Source: an uncultured Pantoea sp.
Lineage (GTDB): Bacteria > Pseudomonadota > Gammaproteobacteria > Enterobacterales > Enterobacteriaceae
NCBI GenBank assembly: GCA_913778495.1
Contig: CAJYVD010000004.1
Coordinates: 62,001 to 126,000, forward strand
Direction of reading: 5' to 3'
DNA length: 64,000 nucleotides
How positions within the stretch are numbered: the stretch's first letter is position 1; each line of letters opens with the position of its first letter. The translations under genes and the position numbers were made by a program. The notes under the pieces are model-generated. The model was not told where the DNA came from. It made no database searches and saw only the letters and a program-made list of their open reading frames with translations. Below, in pieces: positions 42,314-50,751 of this stretch.

Positions 42314-43246
42314 ATGTCATCAGCGTTGCATCCGCAAATTTGCGCGCGGCTTAGCCAACTAGCGCGCCACGAAGGCTATACCGAATCGTTGCTGGACGGC
42401 GTGCGTTTTATGCGCGCTAATCAACAGTGGGCCCGTACGCCGGTGCTGTATGAACCCAGCATCATTATTATTTGCCAGGGCGCGAAGCGCGCGTTTCTTG
42501 GCGACCGCCTCTACCACTACGATGCGCAGCACTATCTGGTGCTTTCGGTGCCGCTGCCGTTTTCCGCTGAAACAGAAGCAACCTCACGCGAGCCGCTGTT
42601 GGGGCTGGCGCTACGCCTTGATATTGATAACGTGTCTCGCTTGGTGGCCCAGCTTCCGGAAACCGTCGCGGTCACCCGCGAGCCGCCCGCAGGCATGGTC
42701 TCCACGCCGATTGATGCCGCGCTGGCGGAAGCCACCCTGCGGCTACTGGACGCGTTAAGCGATCCGCTGGAAGCAAAAATACTCGGCCCGGCGCGCGCAG
42801 AAGAAGTGTGCTTTCGCGTTTTAATGGGACCACAGGGCGCGGCGGTGCGAGCCGCCTTGACCTTTCAGGGGCATTTTGGCCGCATCGCCCGCGCGCTGCA
42901 CCGCATCCATGCCGACTGGCGCATGCCGCTAGACGTGCCTTCTCTGGCTAACGAGGCGGGGATGAGCGTGCCGCGCTTTCATCTGCATTTTAAAAACCTG
43001 ACGCAAACCTCACCGATTCAGTATGTAAAATCGCTGCGTCTGCATCAGGCGCGCCTGATGATGATTCGCGACAACGTCACCGCAGCAGGCGCGGCAGCGC
43101 GCGTGGGTTATGAGAGCGATTCGCAGTTTAGCCGTGAATTTAAGCGGATGTTCGGACGCAGTCCGGCAGAGGAAGCGCGCGTGATGAAGCGCGCTTTCGC
43201 ACTCCTGCCCGCAGAGCAGCAACCCGGACGCTTTGAGCCGCACTGA
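42314..43246 (+). CDS. AraC-family transcriptional regulator
   Basis: About 310 residues. The N-terminal AraC_N domain (P-S-I-I-I-I-C-Q-G-A-K-R) is followed by two helix-turn-helix motifs at the C-terminus (S-L-A-N-E-A-G-M-S-V-P-R-F-H-L-H-F and A-A-R-V-G-Y-E-S-D-S-Q-F-S-R-E-F-K-R-M-F-G). The start at 42314 has AGGGAGA upstream; the open frame to 42254 does not. It is divergent from the SDR gene and probably activates it. Proteins of this subgroup respond to aldehydes or other reactive compounds; the inducer here is not known. Confidence 0.88.
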   Translation: MSSALHPQICARLSQLARHEGYTESLLDGVRFMRANQQWARTPVLYEPSIIIICQGAKRAFLGDRLYHYDAQHYLVLSVPLPFSAETEATSREPLLGLALRLDIDNVSRLVAQLPETVAVTREPPAGMVSTPIDAALAEATLRLLDALSDPLEAKILGPARAEEVCFRVLMGPQGAAVRAALTFQGHFGRIARALHRIHADWRMPLDVPSLANEAGMSVPRFHLHFKNLTQTSPIQYVKSLRLHQARLMMIRDNVTAAGAAARVGYESDSQFSREFKRMFGRSPAEEARVMKRAFALLPAEQQPGRFEPH

Positions 43247-43520
43247 GACGGCGGGTTCGCGGTAGGGCGAGAAGGTAACCAGGATACTGAATCAGTAAAA
43301 CTGATAAGGCATGAAAAATTATAAATGTTATCGATGCGTAAACATGCATTCGACGCATTTTATCCTGCTCGCACAAATGATTAGAAAAAATGACGTAATT
43401 TCAATGAGTAATTTGCCTGATTGTGCGTTGCAATCTGTGCGGTGCTGTGAATAAATAAAGTGACATTATTCATAAAAATGCCATTAAGGCCAGGCGCGAG
43501 CCTGCAAGAAAAGCGCACTT

Positions 43521-44720
43521 ATGACAGACGCAAACGCCATTTTAGCCCGGGAAATTTGTGAAAGAAGTGAACGCCTTGAAGCCCATCTCATAGCACTGCG
43601 ACGTGACATTCACGCTCACCCTGAACTGGGATTTGATACGGTGCGCACCGCCGAGTTGGTTAATCAGGAACTGCTGCGCCTGGGGCTGACGCCCAAAACC
43701 GGCGTAGGCCGCACCGGCGTCATGGTAGACATTATTGGCGCGCAGCCCGGCAAAACGCTGCTGCTGCGTGCGGATATGGATGCGCTGCCGATTCATGAAC
43801 AAACCGGCTTGCCGTTTAGCAGCCAGTATCCCGGTAAAATGCATGCCTGCGGCCATGATATTCATACCGCAACGCTGTTGGGCGTGGCAGCCATTTTGCC
43901 GCATTATCAGGCGCGTCTGCATGGCACGGTGCGGCTGATTTTCCAGCCGGCGGAAGAAACCGCAGAAAGCGGCGCTCAAGCTATGATTGCCGATGGTGCG
44001 GCGGACGGTATCGATTACGCCATCACGCTGCACAATAAACCGGAGCTGCCGGCCGGAGAGATTGCGCTAACTCGCGGCGCCAGCACGGCGTCCAGCGACG
44101 AATTTGACATCGTTATTCACGGCAAATCCACGCATGCCGCGCGCCCGCACATGGGCACCGATCCCATTATTGCTGCGGCGAACCTCATCAGCCAGCTTCA
44201 GACCATTGTTTCACGCGAGCTTGATCCCGCGAACTCGGCGGTGTTAACCATTGGCCACATTCACGGCGGCTCCACGCACAACATCATTTCTGATAGCTGC
44301 CTGATTCAGGGAACGGTGCGCGCCAAGTCCCCCGAAACCCGTGCAGCGATGGAAGCGGCCTTCCGACGCATCTGCGCGGGTGTAGCGCTGGCTTCGAACA
44401 CGCGCATTGAGATTCACTACCAGCACGGCGTCCCGCCGCTGATGAATGATGACAGCCTGGTCAGCGCACTGGAGATCATTCTCTCCCACCAGTTTGGTAA
44501 ACCTATCGTCGCGCAGCCCAGCCTGAGCTTTGGCGCGGAGGATTTTTCCCTGTTCACCGAACGGGCGCCGGGGTGCCAGATCCATATCGGTTCCGGCGCG
44601 CCGGGACGCGACGATCACCTGCATAACTCAGACTATCAGCCCGATGAACGCAGTCTGCACGCAGGTACGCAGGCGCTCGCCCGCCTGGCTATCGATCTCC
44701 TTTCCCCTACATCACACTGA
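43521..44720 (+). CDS. M20-family amidohydrolase (hippurate hydrolase type)
   Basis: 399 residues. Metal ligands lie in H-A-C-G-H-D-I-H and P-A-E-E-T-A-E-S-G; the dimerisation domain and the C-terminal H-N-S-D-Y follow. Members hydrolyse N-acyl amino acids such as hippurate or N-acetyl derivatives. It is the first gene of a set with four ABC transporter genes for polar amino acids, starting 7 bp after its stop, so it likely cleaves the imported compound or releases an amino acid from it. The exact substrate is not readable. Confidence 0.9.
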   Translation: MTDANAILAREICERSERLEAHLIALRRDIHAHPELGFDTVRTAELVNQELLRLGLTPKTGVGRTGVMVDIIGAQPGKTLLLRADMDALPIHEQTGLPFSSQYPGKMHACGHDIHTATLLGVAAILPHYQARLHGTVRLIFQPAEETAESGAQAMIADGAADGIDYAITLHNKPELPAGEIALTRGASTASSDEFDIVIHGKSTHAARPHMGTDPIIAAANLISQLQTIVSRELDPANSAVLTIGHIHGGSTHNIISDSCLIQGTVRAKSPETRAAMEAAFRRICAGVALASNTRIEIHYQHGVPPLMNDDSLVSALEIILSHQFGKPIVAQPSLSFGAEDFSLFTERAPGCQIHIGSGAPGRDDHLHNSDYQPDERSLHAGTQALARLAIDLLSPTSH

Positions 44721-44727
44721 GGTTTTT

Positions 44728-45570
44728 ATGATGCGTAAAAGACTGTCTACCCTGTCTGCGGGCATGTTGCTGCTGGCGTCTGCGCTGGTGCAGGCAAAAG
44801 ATTTTGGCACCTTGAAATTTGCCACGGAAGCCGCTTATCCGCCATTTAACCAATCGACACCGAGCGGCAAGATTGTGGGATATGAGCCGGATATGGTGGC
44901 GGAGTTGGCAAAACGGGCGGGCTTCAAATACGAGATTGTCGCGCAGAAGTGGTCGGGTATGATTCCCGGATTGGTTGACGGCAAATACGATGCGGTGATC
45001 GACGCCGTGACGGTCACGCCAAAACGTCAGGAGGTGGTGGATTTTACCCATCAATACACGGTCTCGGTTTCCGGTTTTGTCACCATGAAGGGCAGTGCGG
45101 TCGATACGCTGCCGGGCAACGGCGAAGTGGTCAAAGCCGATGATGCCGCCGCGATGACCAAGGCAATCGACGCGCTGAAAGAAAAATTCAAAGGCAAAAC
45201 CATCGCGGTACAAGTGGCGACCATCCAGGCGGATTTCCTCAATAAATATCTGGCTGATGTCGCCACCATCCGAACCTACCAGTCTGGTCCTGAAACCTTT
45301 GCTGACCTGTTAAACGGGCGCGTGGACGCGGTCATGGCGTCACGCACTAATCTGAATGCCTACGTGGAAAAACACCTCGATAGCGTTAATAGCACCGGCT
45401 ACGGCTTTGTCGGCGGCGTGCTGGGCCAGGGATCGGCGATTGCGATCCGCAAAAATAACCCTGAACTTAAAGCCGCGCTGGACACCGCGCTGGTGTCCAT
45501 GATCAAAGATGGCACGCTCAAGCAGCTGTCACAAAAATGGTTCGGCGAAAACGTCGCGCCAGCGGAGTGA
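44728..45570 (+). CDS. Periplasmic amino-acid binding protein (ABC importer)
   Basis: 280 residues with a signal peptide cleaved near V-Q-A. The family motif F-A-T-E-A-A-Y-P-P-F-N and [17 protein letters not shown] and the last-helix W-F-G-E-N are those of the HisJ/ArgT/FliY-type family. The ATG at 44728 follows a TGAGG ribosome site just after the amidohydrolase stop. It delivers a polar amino acid, opine or similar ligand to the permeases encoded next. Confidence 0.88.
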   Translation: MMRKRLSTLSAGMLLLASALVQAKDFGTLKFATEAAYPPFNQSTPSGKIVGYEPDMVAELAKRAGFKYEIVAQKWSGMIPGLVDGKYDAVIDAVTVTPKRQEVVDFTHQYTVSVSGFVTMKGSAVDTLPGNGEVVKADDAAAMTKAIDALKEKFKGKTIAVQVATIQADFLNKYLADVATIRTYQSGPETFADLLNGRVDAVMASRTNLNAYVEKHLDSVNSTGYGFVGGVLGQGSAIAIRKNNPELKAALDTALVSMIKDGTLKQLSQKWFGENVAPAE

Positions 45571-45582
45571 TGCTGAACGCCT

Positions 45583-46302
45583 ATGACGATTGATTGGCAA
45601 CTATTGGGCTTCGGTGATGAAGGGTGGGGCGGCGTGCTGATGGACGCCGCCGCGGTTACCGTGTCCGTTTCGCTTTGTGCCTGGCTGTTGGGTGCGGCGT
45701 TGGGCAGCGTACTGTGCTGGATGCAAATCAGCGGCGCGCGCTGGCAACAGCGCCTCGCCCACGCCTATATCACGCTGTTTCGTGGCGTCCCAGAGCTGCT
45801 GGTGATCTATCTCTTTTACTTTGGTGGTCGTCAGGTTGTCTCATTCGTGGGAGAAAAGCTGGGGCTGGCGGGCCCGTTTGACGTCAACGGATTCGTGGCG
45901 GGTGCCATTGCGATCGGGTTGATCTCTGGCGCTTACCAAAGCGGCGTGTTTCGCGGGGCGTTTAATGCGATCCCGCGCGGCACACTCGAAGCCGCCACGG
46001 TGACCGGCATGGGCCGCCTGATGCTGTTCCGCCGCATCATCGTGCCACAGGCGTTGCGCACCGCGCTGCCGGGCATGGGCAACCAGTGGCAATCCGTGAT
46101 TAAAGAGTCGGCGTTGGTTTCAGTGACGGGATTGGTTGAGACCATGAACCAGATATCGACGGCGTCCAACTCCACCCAGATGCCCTTTTTCTTTTACAGC
46201 GTGGGTGCCGTGATCTACCTGATTATCACCACCTGTTCCGATTGGCTTTTCCGCTACGTGGAAAAATTCGCCATGCGCGGCCAGCCGCGCGCGCGTTGGT
46301 AA
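45583..46302 (+). CDS. Amino-acid ABC permease 1 (HisQ type)
   Basis: 239 residues with five membrane helices. The EAA loop (T-L-E-A-A-T-V-T-G-M-G) and the L-F-R-G-V-P-E-L-L-V-I-Y motif are those of HisQ/ArtQ-type permeases. It forms a heterodimer with the product of the next gene. 12 bp lie between it and the binding-protein gene. Confidence 0.9.
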   Translation: MTIDWQLLGFGDEGWGGVLMDAAAVTVSVSLCAWLLGAALGSVLCWMQISGARWQQRLAHAYITLFRGVPELLVIYLFYFGGRQVVSFVGEKLGLAGPFDVNGFVAGAIAIGLISGAYQSGVFRGAFNAIPRGTLEAATVTGMGRLMLFRRIIVPQALRTALPGMGNQWQSVIKESALVSVTGLVETMNQISTASNSTQMPFFFYSVGAVIYLIITTCSDWLFRYVEKFAMRGQPRARW

Positions 46303-46314
46303 AGGACCACGACC

Positions 46315-47001
46315 ATGGATGTAACGTTTTTACAGCACACCTTCGCGGCATTATGGCGAGGCTTACCGCTCACGCTGAACCTTGCCATCCTGTCGCTAAT
46401 GGGTGGCGCCGTGTTGGCGCTGCTGCTCAATCTGCTGCGCCAACATCGCGTGGGCAGTTATGTCACCCGTTTCTATGTGTGGCTGTTTCGCGGCACGCCG
46501 CTGCTCATCCAAATCTTCATGATTTATTACGGCCTCGGTAGCTTGCCGGCAGTGCGCGAGAGCGTGTTATGGCCGCTGCTGCGCGATCCCTATTGGTGTG
46601 GGTTGATCGCGCTCATCTTGAATGATGCCGCTTACACCGCAGAGATTCTTCGCGGCGGACTGAATGCCGTGAGCCCGCAATCGATTGAGGCGGCGCGGGT
46701 GTGCGGTATGACGCGTTTCACCACGCTGCGCCGCATTACGCTGCCGCTTGCCGTGCGCCAGGCGCTGCCTGCCTACAGCAATGAGGTCATCTCTATGCTG
46801 AAATCCACCTCGCTGGTCAGCACCATCAGCCTGATGGAGATGACCGGCATTGCCGATTCGATTGTTTCCGAAACCTTCCGCGCGCTGGAGGTTTTCATCA
46901 GCGCCGCCGCGATCTATCTGTTGCTAACGGTTTTGGTTAGCTACGGTATGGCGCGGCTGGAGCGCTATTTATCGCCTTATCAAGCCGGAGCGCGACCATG
47001 A
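46315..47001 (+). CDS. Amino-acid ABC permease 2 (HisM type)
   Basis: 228 residues with five helices: L-F-R-G-T-P-L-L-I-Q-I-F, S-I-E-A-A-R-V-C-G-M-T as the EAA loop, and S-L-V-S-T-I-S-L-M-E. Partner of permease 1, separated from it by 12 bp and overlapping the ATPase start by 4 bases. Confidence 0.9.
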   Translation: MDVTFLQHTFAALWRGLPLTLNLAILSLMGGAVLALLLNLLRQHRVGSYVTRFYVWLFRGTPLLIQIFMIYYGLGSLPAVRESVLWPLLRDPYWCGLIALILNDAAYTAEILRGGLNAVSPQSIEAARVCGMTRFTTLRRITLPLAVRQALPAYSNEVISMLKSTSLVSTISLMEMTGIADSIVSETFRALEVFISAAAIYLLLTVLVSYGMARLERYLSPYQAGARP

Positions 47002-47774
47002 CCAATCCCACGATTACCCTGCGTAATGTGCAAAAAAGCTACAGCGGGCAAGCCGTGCTCCACGACATCAGCCTCACCGCGCAGGATGGTGACGTTATTT
47101 CCCTGATCGGGGCCAGCGGGTCAGGTAAAAGCACGCTACTGCGCTGTATTCCGTTTCTGGAAGTGCCTCAGGGCGGTGAGATCACCGTCGGCGATCACCG
47201 CGTGACCCTGAACAATGGGCAAGGCAAACTCAGCCGAGAGCAGCAGCGGGCGATCAAACTGATGCGTATGCAACTCGGTTTTGTGTTTCAGAGCTTCAAT
47301 TTGTGGCCGCATAAAACGGTGATTCAAAACATCATCGAAGCGCCGATACACGTACAAAAGCGCAGCAAACACGCGGCGCTGGAGGAGGCAGAAGCGCTGC
47401 TGCATAAAGTGGGGTTGTATGAGAAGCGTAACGCGTGGCCCGCGCAGCTGTCAGGCGGTCAGCAGCAACGCGTGGCGATTGCCCGCGCGCTGGCTCAGCA
47501 GCCTAAGGCCATTCTGTTCGATGAACCGACCTCGGCCCTCGATCCTGAGCTGGTGGGCGAAGTGCTGCGGGTGATTCGTGCGCTGGCAGAAGAGGGGCGT
47601 ACCATGATCATCGTAACGCATGAAATGGGCTTTGCGCGTGAGGTCGCCAACAAGGCGATTTTTCTCCATCAGGGACGGATCGAAGAGGCCGGTGCGCCCG
47701 AACAGCTTTTCAACGATCCGCTTTCACCGCGCTGTCGCGCTTTTGTGCGCAGCCACCTTGAACGAAACCGTTAA
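46998..47774 (+). CDS. Amino-acid ABC transporter ATPase (HisP/GlnQ type)
   Basis: 258 residues with Walker A G-A-S-G-S-G-K-S-T, Q-loop V-F-Q-S-F-N-L-W, signature L-S-G-G-Q-Q-Q-R, Walker B I-L-F-D-E-P-T-S-A-L-D-P-E and the H-loop V-T-H-E-M-G-F-A. The last of these is typical of polar amino acid importers. It ends the five-gene unit; a strong terminator lies 43 bp further on. Confidence 0.93.
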   Translation: MTNPTITLRNVQKSYSGQAVLHDISLTAQDGDVISLIGASGSGKSTLLRCIPFLEVPQGGEITVGDHRVTLNNGQGKLSREQQRAIKLMRMQLGFVFQSFNLWPHKTVIQNIIEAPIHVQKRSKHAALEEAEALLHKVGLYEKRNAWPAQLSGGQQQRVAIARALAQQPKAILFDEPTSALDPELVGEVLRVIRALAEEGRTMIIVTHEMGFAREVANKAIFLHQGRIEEAGAPEQLFNDPLSPRCRAFVRSHLERNR

Positions 47775-47816
47775 CCAGATTAGTGCTAATAGTTTTCCCT
47801 CCTGAATTATGGAAAG

Positions 47817-47850
47817 ATCGCCCTCCTTCATCGGTAGGGCGATTTTTTTT
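47817..47850 (+). terminator. Terminator after amino-acid transporter operon
   Basis: 8-bp arms ATCGCCCT/AGGGCGAT with an 11-base loop and eight T residues, clear Rho-independent form. Confidence 0.9.
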
Positions 47851-48075
47851 GCCGCAGCATCAGACCTTGCCGCCGCTAATTTGCCAACCAATTAGGATAT
47901 CGCACGGCAGCCTACACGCGCATCGCCTCCATCGGCCGCGAGTGAAAAGGGGGATAGCCTGTGCGCTGCCCGTGGTGGGCAGGCTGAAGCGTAAGAGTGA
48001 GAGAGCATCAGCGTCGGCTGATAACGCGCGTAACAGTGGCGCTAATAAACGATTTTCCCGTGGCGGAGTAATGGA
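47851..48075. other. Gap before pseudo-receiver gene
   Basis: About 225 bp with no gene and no motif I recognise; with the terminator it makes a 300-bp non-coding stretch. The right end has GGAG eight bases before the next ATG. Confidence 0.3.
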
Positions 48076-48462
48076 ATGAACGCGAAAGTGTGGTTGGTAG
48101 ATGAAGATGTATCTGTACGTGAGTCGCTGGGCTTTCTGCTGAAAGCGCTGGATTACGACGTGGCTGATTATGCCGATTTAGCGGCCTTTGATGTGGCTAC
48201 GGCCCGACAGCAGCCGCTGCGTGGCTGTTTATTGGTGAATCTGAGCGTGCCGGAGGTGGGCTGGTTCGCAGAGCAGGAGAACCGACATCCCCTGCTGTCT
48301 GTGATTATTATGACCGGTCAAAGCACACTTGAGGCGTGCCGTCGCGCGCTGGGCGAGCGCGCTTTTGCGTTTTACACCAAGCCGCTGGAGATTGCGCCGC
48401 TGCTGCAAAGCGTGCAGCAGGCGACGATGCTTAGCTCGCAGCGTGTGCTGCAGGGTAGATAA
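48076..48462 (+). CDS. Orphan receiver-domain protein lacking phospho-Asp
   Basis: 128 residues of the FixJ/NtrC-type receiver fold: V-D-E-D at 8-11, R-E-S-L, L-L-V-N-L at 52-56, M-T-G near T80 and Y-T-K-P-L with the conserved Lys102. The phosphorylatable Asp on strand three is replaced by Asn55, while the acidic pocket, Thr and Lys are kept. It therefore cannot be phosphorylated in the usual way. There is no output domain and no sensor kinase near. It may be a locked signalling partner or a dominant-negative receiver. Confidence 0.78.
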   Translation: MNAKVWLVDEDVSVRESLGFLLKALDYDVADYADLAAFDVATARQQPLRGCLLVNLSVPEVGWFAEQENRHPLLSVIIMTGQSTLEACRRALGERAFAFYTKPLEIAPLLQSVQQATMLSSQRVLQGR

Positions 48463-48469
48463 GGGATAA

Positions 48470-49030
48470 TCAGACCGTCAGCCGCTGCGCCCAAGCGCTA
48501 ATTTCATCGCCACTGCCGATGTCCGGCTGTACCAAGCCGTTGATCATAAAGGTAGGCGACACATGAATGCCATTCTGACGCGCATATTTGCAGTGCCATT
48601 TGATTTCGTTCTGGAGCGCGGGATGTTGAAAGGCCGCACGCGCGTCAACGCCGCTGTATTCCACTAAGCGCGCCAGGATCTGATTCGGTGTCGCGTCCAT
48701 GTTGGGGCCATGGCTATGATCGGTAAACTCAAATTCTTCGCGGTGATCGGCGACCGCCTGCATCACTTTTTTGGCGGCGGCTTTACCCTCAGAAAGGGTA
48801 GACGCGGCCAGAATATAGCGCACAATCACCCCGGAATAGAGGTGCCAGGGCTGCGACTGTAAACGGATCTTCAGCGTCATCTTCTCTTCTCCCACCTGTT
48901 TCAGCAGCGCGTCCAGTTTGTTAAAGGCGCGCACGGAAAACGGGCAGGTCGGCTCCAGAAAAACCTCAAACACAGCGTCACCCTTGCCCCAAATCAGCGG
49001 ATCGGCCCTTAGCGTATGTAGTTCACTCAT
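48470..49030 (-). CDS. DsbA-like thioredoxin-fold protein, cytoplasmic
   Basis: 186 residues with a thioredoxin/DsbA fold: F-E-V-F-L-E-P-T-C-P-F-S at the active site and the cis-Pro loop H-V-S-P-T-F-M-I-N. The usual C-x-x-C is reduced to C29-P-F-S32, so it cannot form the disulfide by itself and is more like a reductase or an isomerase-type monothiol. No signal peptide is seen. Partners are unknown. It is convergent with the pseudo-receiver gene. Confidence 0.75.
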   Translation of the reverse strand: MSELHTLRADPLIWGKGDAVFEVFLEPTCPFSVRAFNKLDALLKQVGEEKMTLKIRLQSQPWHLYSGVIVRYILAASTLSEGKAAAKKVMQAVADHREEFEFTDHSHGPNMDATPNQILARLVEYSGVDARAAFQHPALQNEIKWHCKYARQNGIHVSPTFMINGLVQPDIGSGDEISAWAQRLTV

Positions 49031-49303
49031 TTTTATGCCCTTATGTCAGTGAAAAAGAGTCTTAACTGTGGCAAAGCCTAGGCTGCGGCTCCAGCCGCGT
49101 TCCGTTTTTTTTTGTTACCAATCCATTTCTCTCACGCATCCGATACACACCCGTGTGAGTAGGCGCGGGTGTTGCCGAGCGCGCAAAACTCGCCCCGTTT
49201 GCTGGGTGCGCAGAAAATAAACAGCTATAGTTAGGCTGTTTCGCTTATGCGCCGCAACAGCCGCGCAGGATGTCAATAGGCTAAACGTCATGAGGTGAAG
49301 AGT

Positions 49304-49573
49304 GTGCTTACGGATGTTTCCCTGAAAATCATCCAGCAGTTGATCAGACAGACCATTGCGGGCTGGGCCGACGACCACCAGATGCTGGATGTGATCTCTC
49401 TGATGCATCGGCTTGAGGAAATGGCTGAAAACGAATCTGATGAAGCCTTGCTGCTTTGCTACTGGCAGGCCAGCAAAGTGCTGATGCGCCTGCCGCCCAA
49501 AGTGACGGTCGCGGAACTTTGGGCGGCGGCCCGTGACACGGTGCGGGAGACGACGCTTCGCGGTCCGCTTTAA
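49304..49573 (+). CDS. Hypothetical 89-aa helical protein, GTG start
   Basis: A mostly helical protein (I-I-Q-Q-L-I-R-Q-T-I, L-D-V-I-S-L-M-H-R-L-E-E-M, A-L-L-L-C-Y-W-Q-A-S-K-V-L) with a basic tail. GAGGTGA at 49293-49298 supports the GTG at 49304; an earlier GTG at 49295 lies inside that site. Size and helix pattern recall the connector proteins at the left end, but the I-G-E-A-V core is missing, so it is left unassigned. Confidence 0.55.
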   Translation: MLTDVSLKIIQQLIRQTIAGWADDHQMLDVISLMHRLEEMAENESDEALLLCYWQASKVLMRLPPKVTVAELWAAARDTVRETTLRGPL

Positions 49574-49682
49574 CCCTGAATGCTTTTCCTTTCTCTATAG
49601 GCTAATTGACTGATAATTCGGCATTATCCTGGAATATGCTCTGCTACACTCCGAAGTTCAAACGCTGAAACAGAGGACTGTC

Positions 49683-50699
49683 ATGAAAATCAAAAGTTAT
49701 GCCGCGCTAAAAGCCGGTGAAGCGCTGGTGCCTTACGAGTATGAGGCCGGTGAACTGGCCGCTGAAGAAGTGCAGGTTGAAGTTGATTACTGTGGCGTGT
49801 GCCATTCCGATCTCTCGATGATCGACAACGAATGGGGCATCTCCGCATTCCCTGTCATTGCGGGTCATGAAGTGATTGGCCGCATCAGCGCGTTGGGCAC
49901 AGCTGCGCAGGACAAGGGCTTGAATGTGGGTCAGCGCGTAGGCATCGGCTGGACCGCAAAAAGTTGCCAGCACTGCAATGCCTGTATTAATGGCGAACAG
50001 GTGAACTGCGAAAACGGATCGGTGCCGACCATCATGAACAAAGGTGGCTTCGCCAGCCATTTACGTGCCGACTGGCAGTGGGTGATCCCGCTCCCGGAAT
50101 CCATTGATATCACAACGGCAGGCCCACTGCTGTGCGGCGGGATCACCGTGTTTAAACCGCTGCTGATGCACAACATCACCGCCACCAGCCGCGTCGGCGT
50201 GATCGGTATCGGCGGACTGGGCCACATGGCGATCAAATTGCTCCATGCGATGGGCGCAGACGTCACGGCTTTCAGCTCCAATGCCAGCAAAACTGAATCC
50301 ATTAAAGCCATGGGCGCGGACCGCGTGGTGAACAGCCGCGATCCTCAGGCGTTGAAGGCGCTGGCAGGTCAGTTTGACCTGATTATCAGCACCGTCGCCG
50401 TTGACCTCGACTGGCAGCCCTATTTCCAGGCGCTTGCGCCGCACGGAAAATTCCACACCGTGGGTGCAGTGATGAAACCGTTCCAGGTGCCTGCGTTTAC
50501 CCTGATTATGGGCGATCGCGCGGTCACCGGTTCCTCTACGGGGTCACCGGGTCAGCTGCGTTCATTGATGAAACTGGCTTCGCGCGCGGATATCGCGCCG
50601 ACGGTTGAAGAGTTCCCGATGTCGAAAATCAACGACGCGCTGGAACACGTGCGCGCGGGTAAAGCTAACTATCGCGTGGTGCTGAAAGCCGATTTCTAA
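49683..50699 (+). CDS. ahr: Zinc-dependent aldehyde reductase Ahr (YjgB)
   Basis: 338 residues, nearly colinear with E. coli Ahr (339 aa): [45 protein letters not shown] and G-I-G-G-L-G-H-M. The catalytic zinc ligands are C-G-V-C-H and G-H-E; the structural zinc site is C-Q-H-C-N-A-C. It reduces medium- and long-chain aldehydes with NADPH. GAGGACTGTC stands before the ATG. A GC hairpin follows the stop. Confidence 0.92.
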   Translation: MKIKSYAALKAGEALVPYEYEAGELAAEEVQVEVDYCGVCHSDLSMIDNEWGISAFPVIAGHEVIGRISALGTAAQDKGLNVGQRVGIGWTAKSCQHCNACINGEQVNCENGSVPTIMNKGGFASHLRADWQWVIPLPESIDITTAGPLLCGGITVFKPLLMHNITATSRVGVIGIGGLGHMAIKLLHAMGADVTAFSSNASKTESIKAMGADRVVNSRDPQALKALAGQFDLIISTVAVDLDWQPYFQALAPHGKFHTVGAVMKPFQVPAFTLIMGDRAVTGSSTGSPGQLRSLMKLASRADIAPTVEEFPMSKINDALEHVRAGKANYRVVLKADF

Positions 50700-50722
50700 G
50701 GCTCAGCCAAACCGTGGAACAA

Positions 50723-50748
50723 GGCGGTGCGCATTGCTGCGCACCGCC
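50723..50748. terminator. GC-rich hairpin between ahr and PepSY gene
   Basis: Perfect 11-bp arms GGCGGTGCGCA/TGCGCACCGCC with a 4-base loop and no clear T run. It sits between two convergent genes, so it may terminate either. Confidence 0.6.
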
Positions 50749-50751
50749 GCA

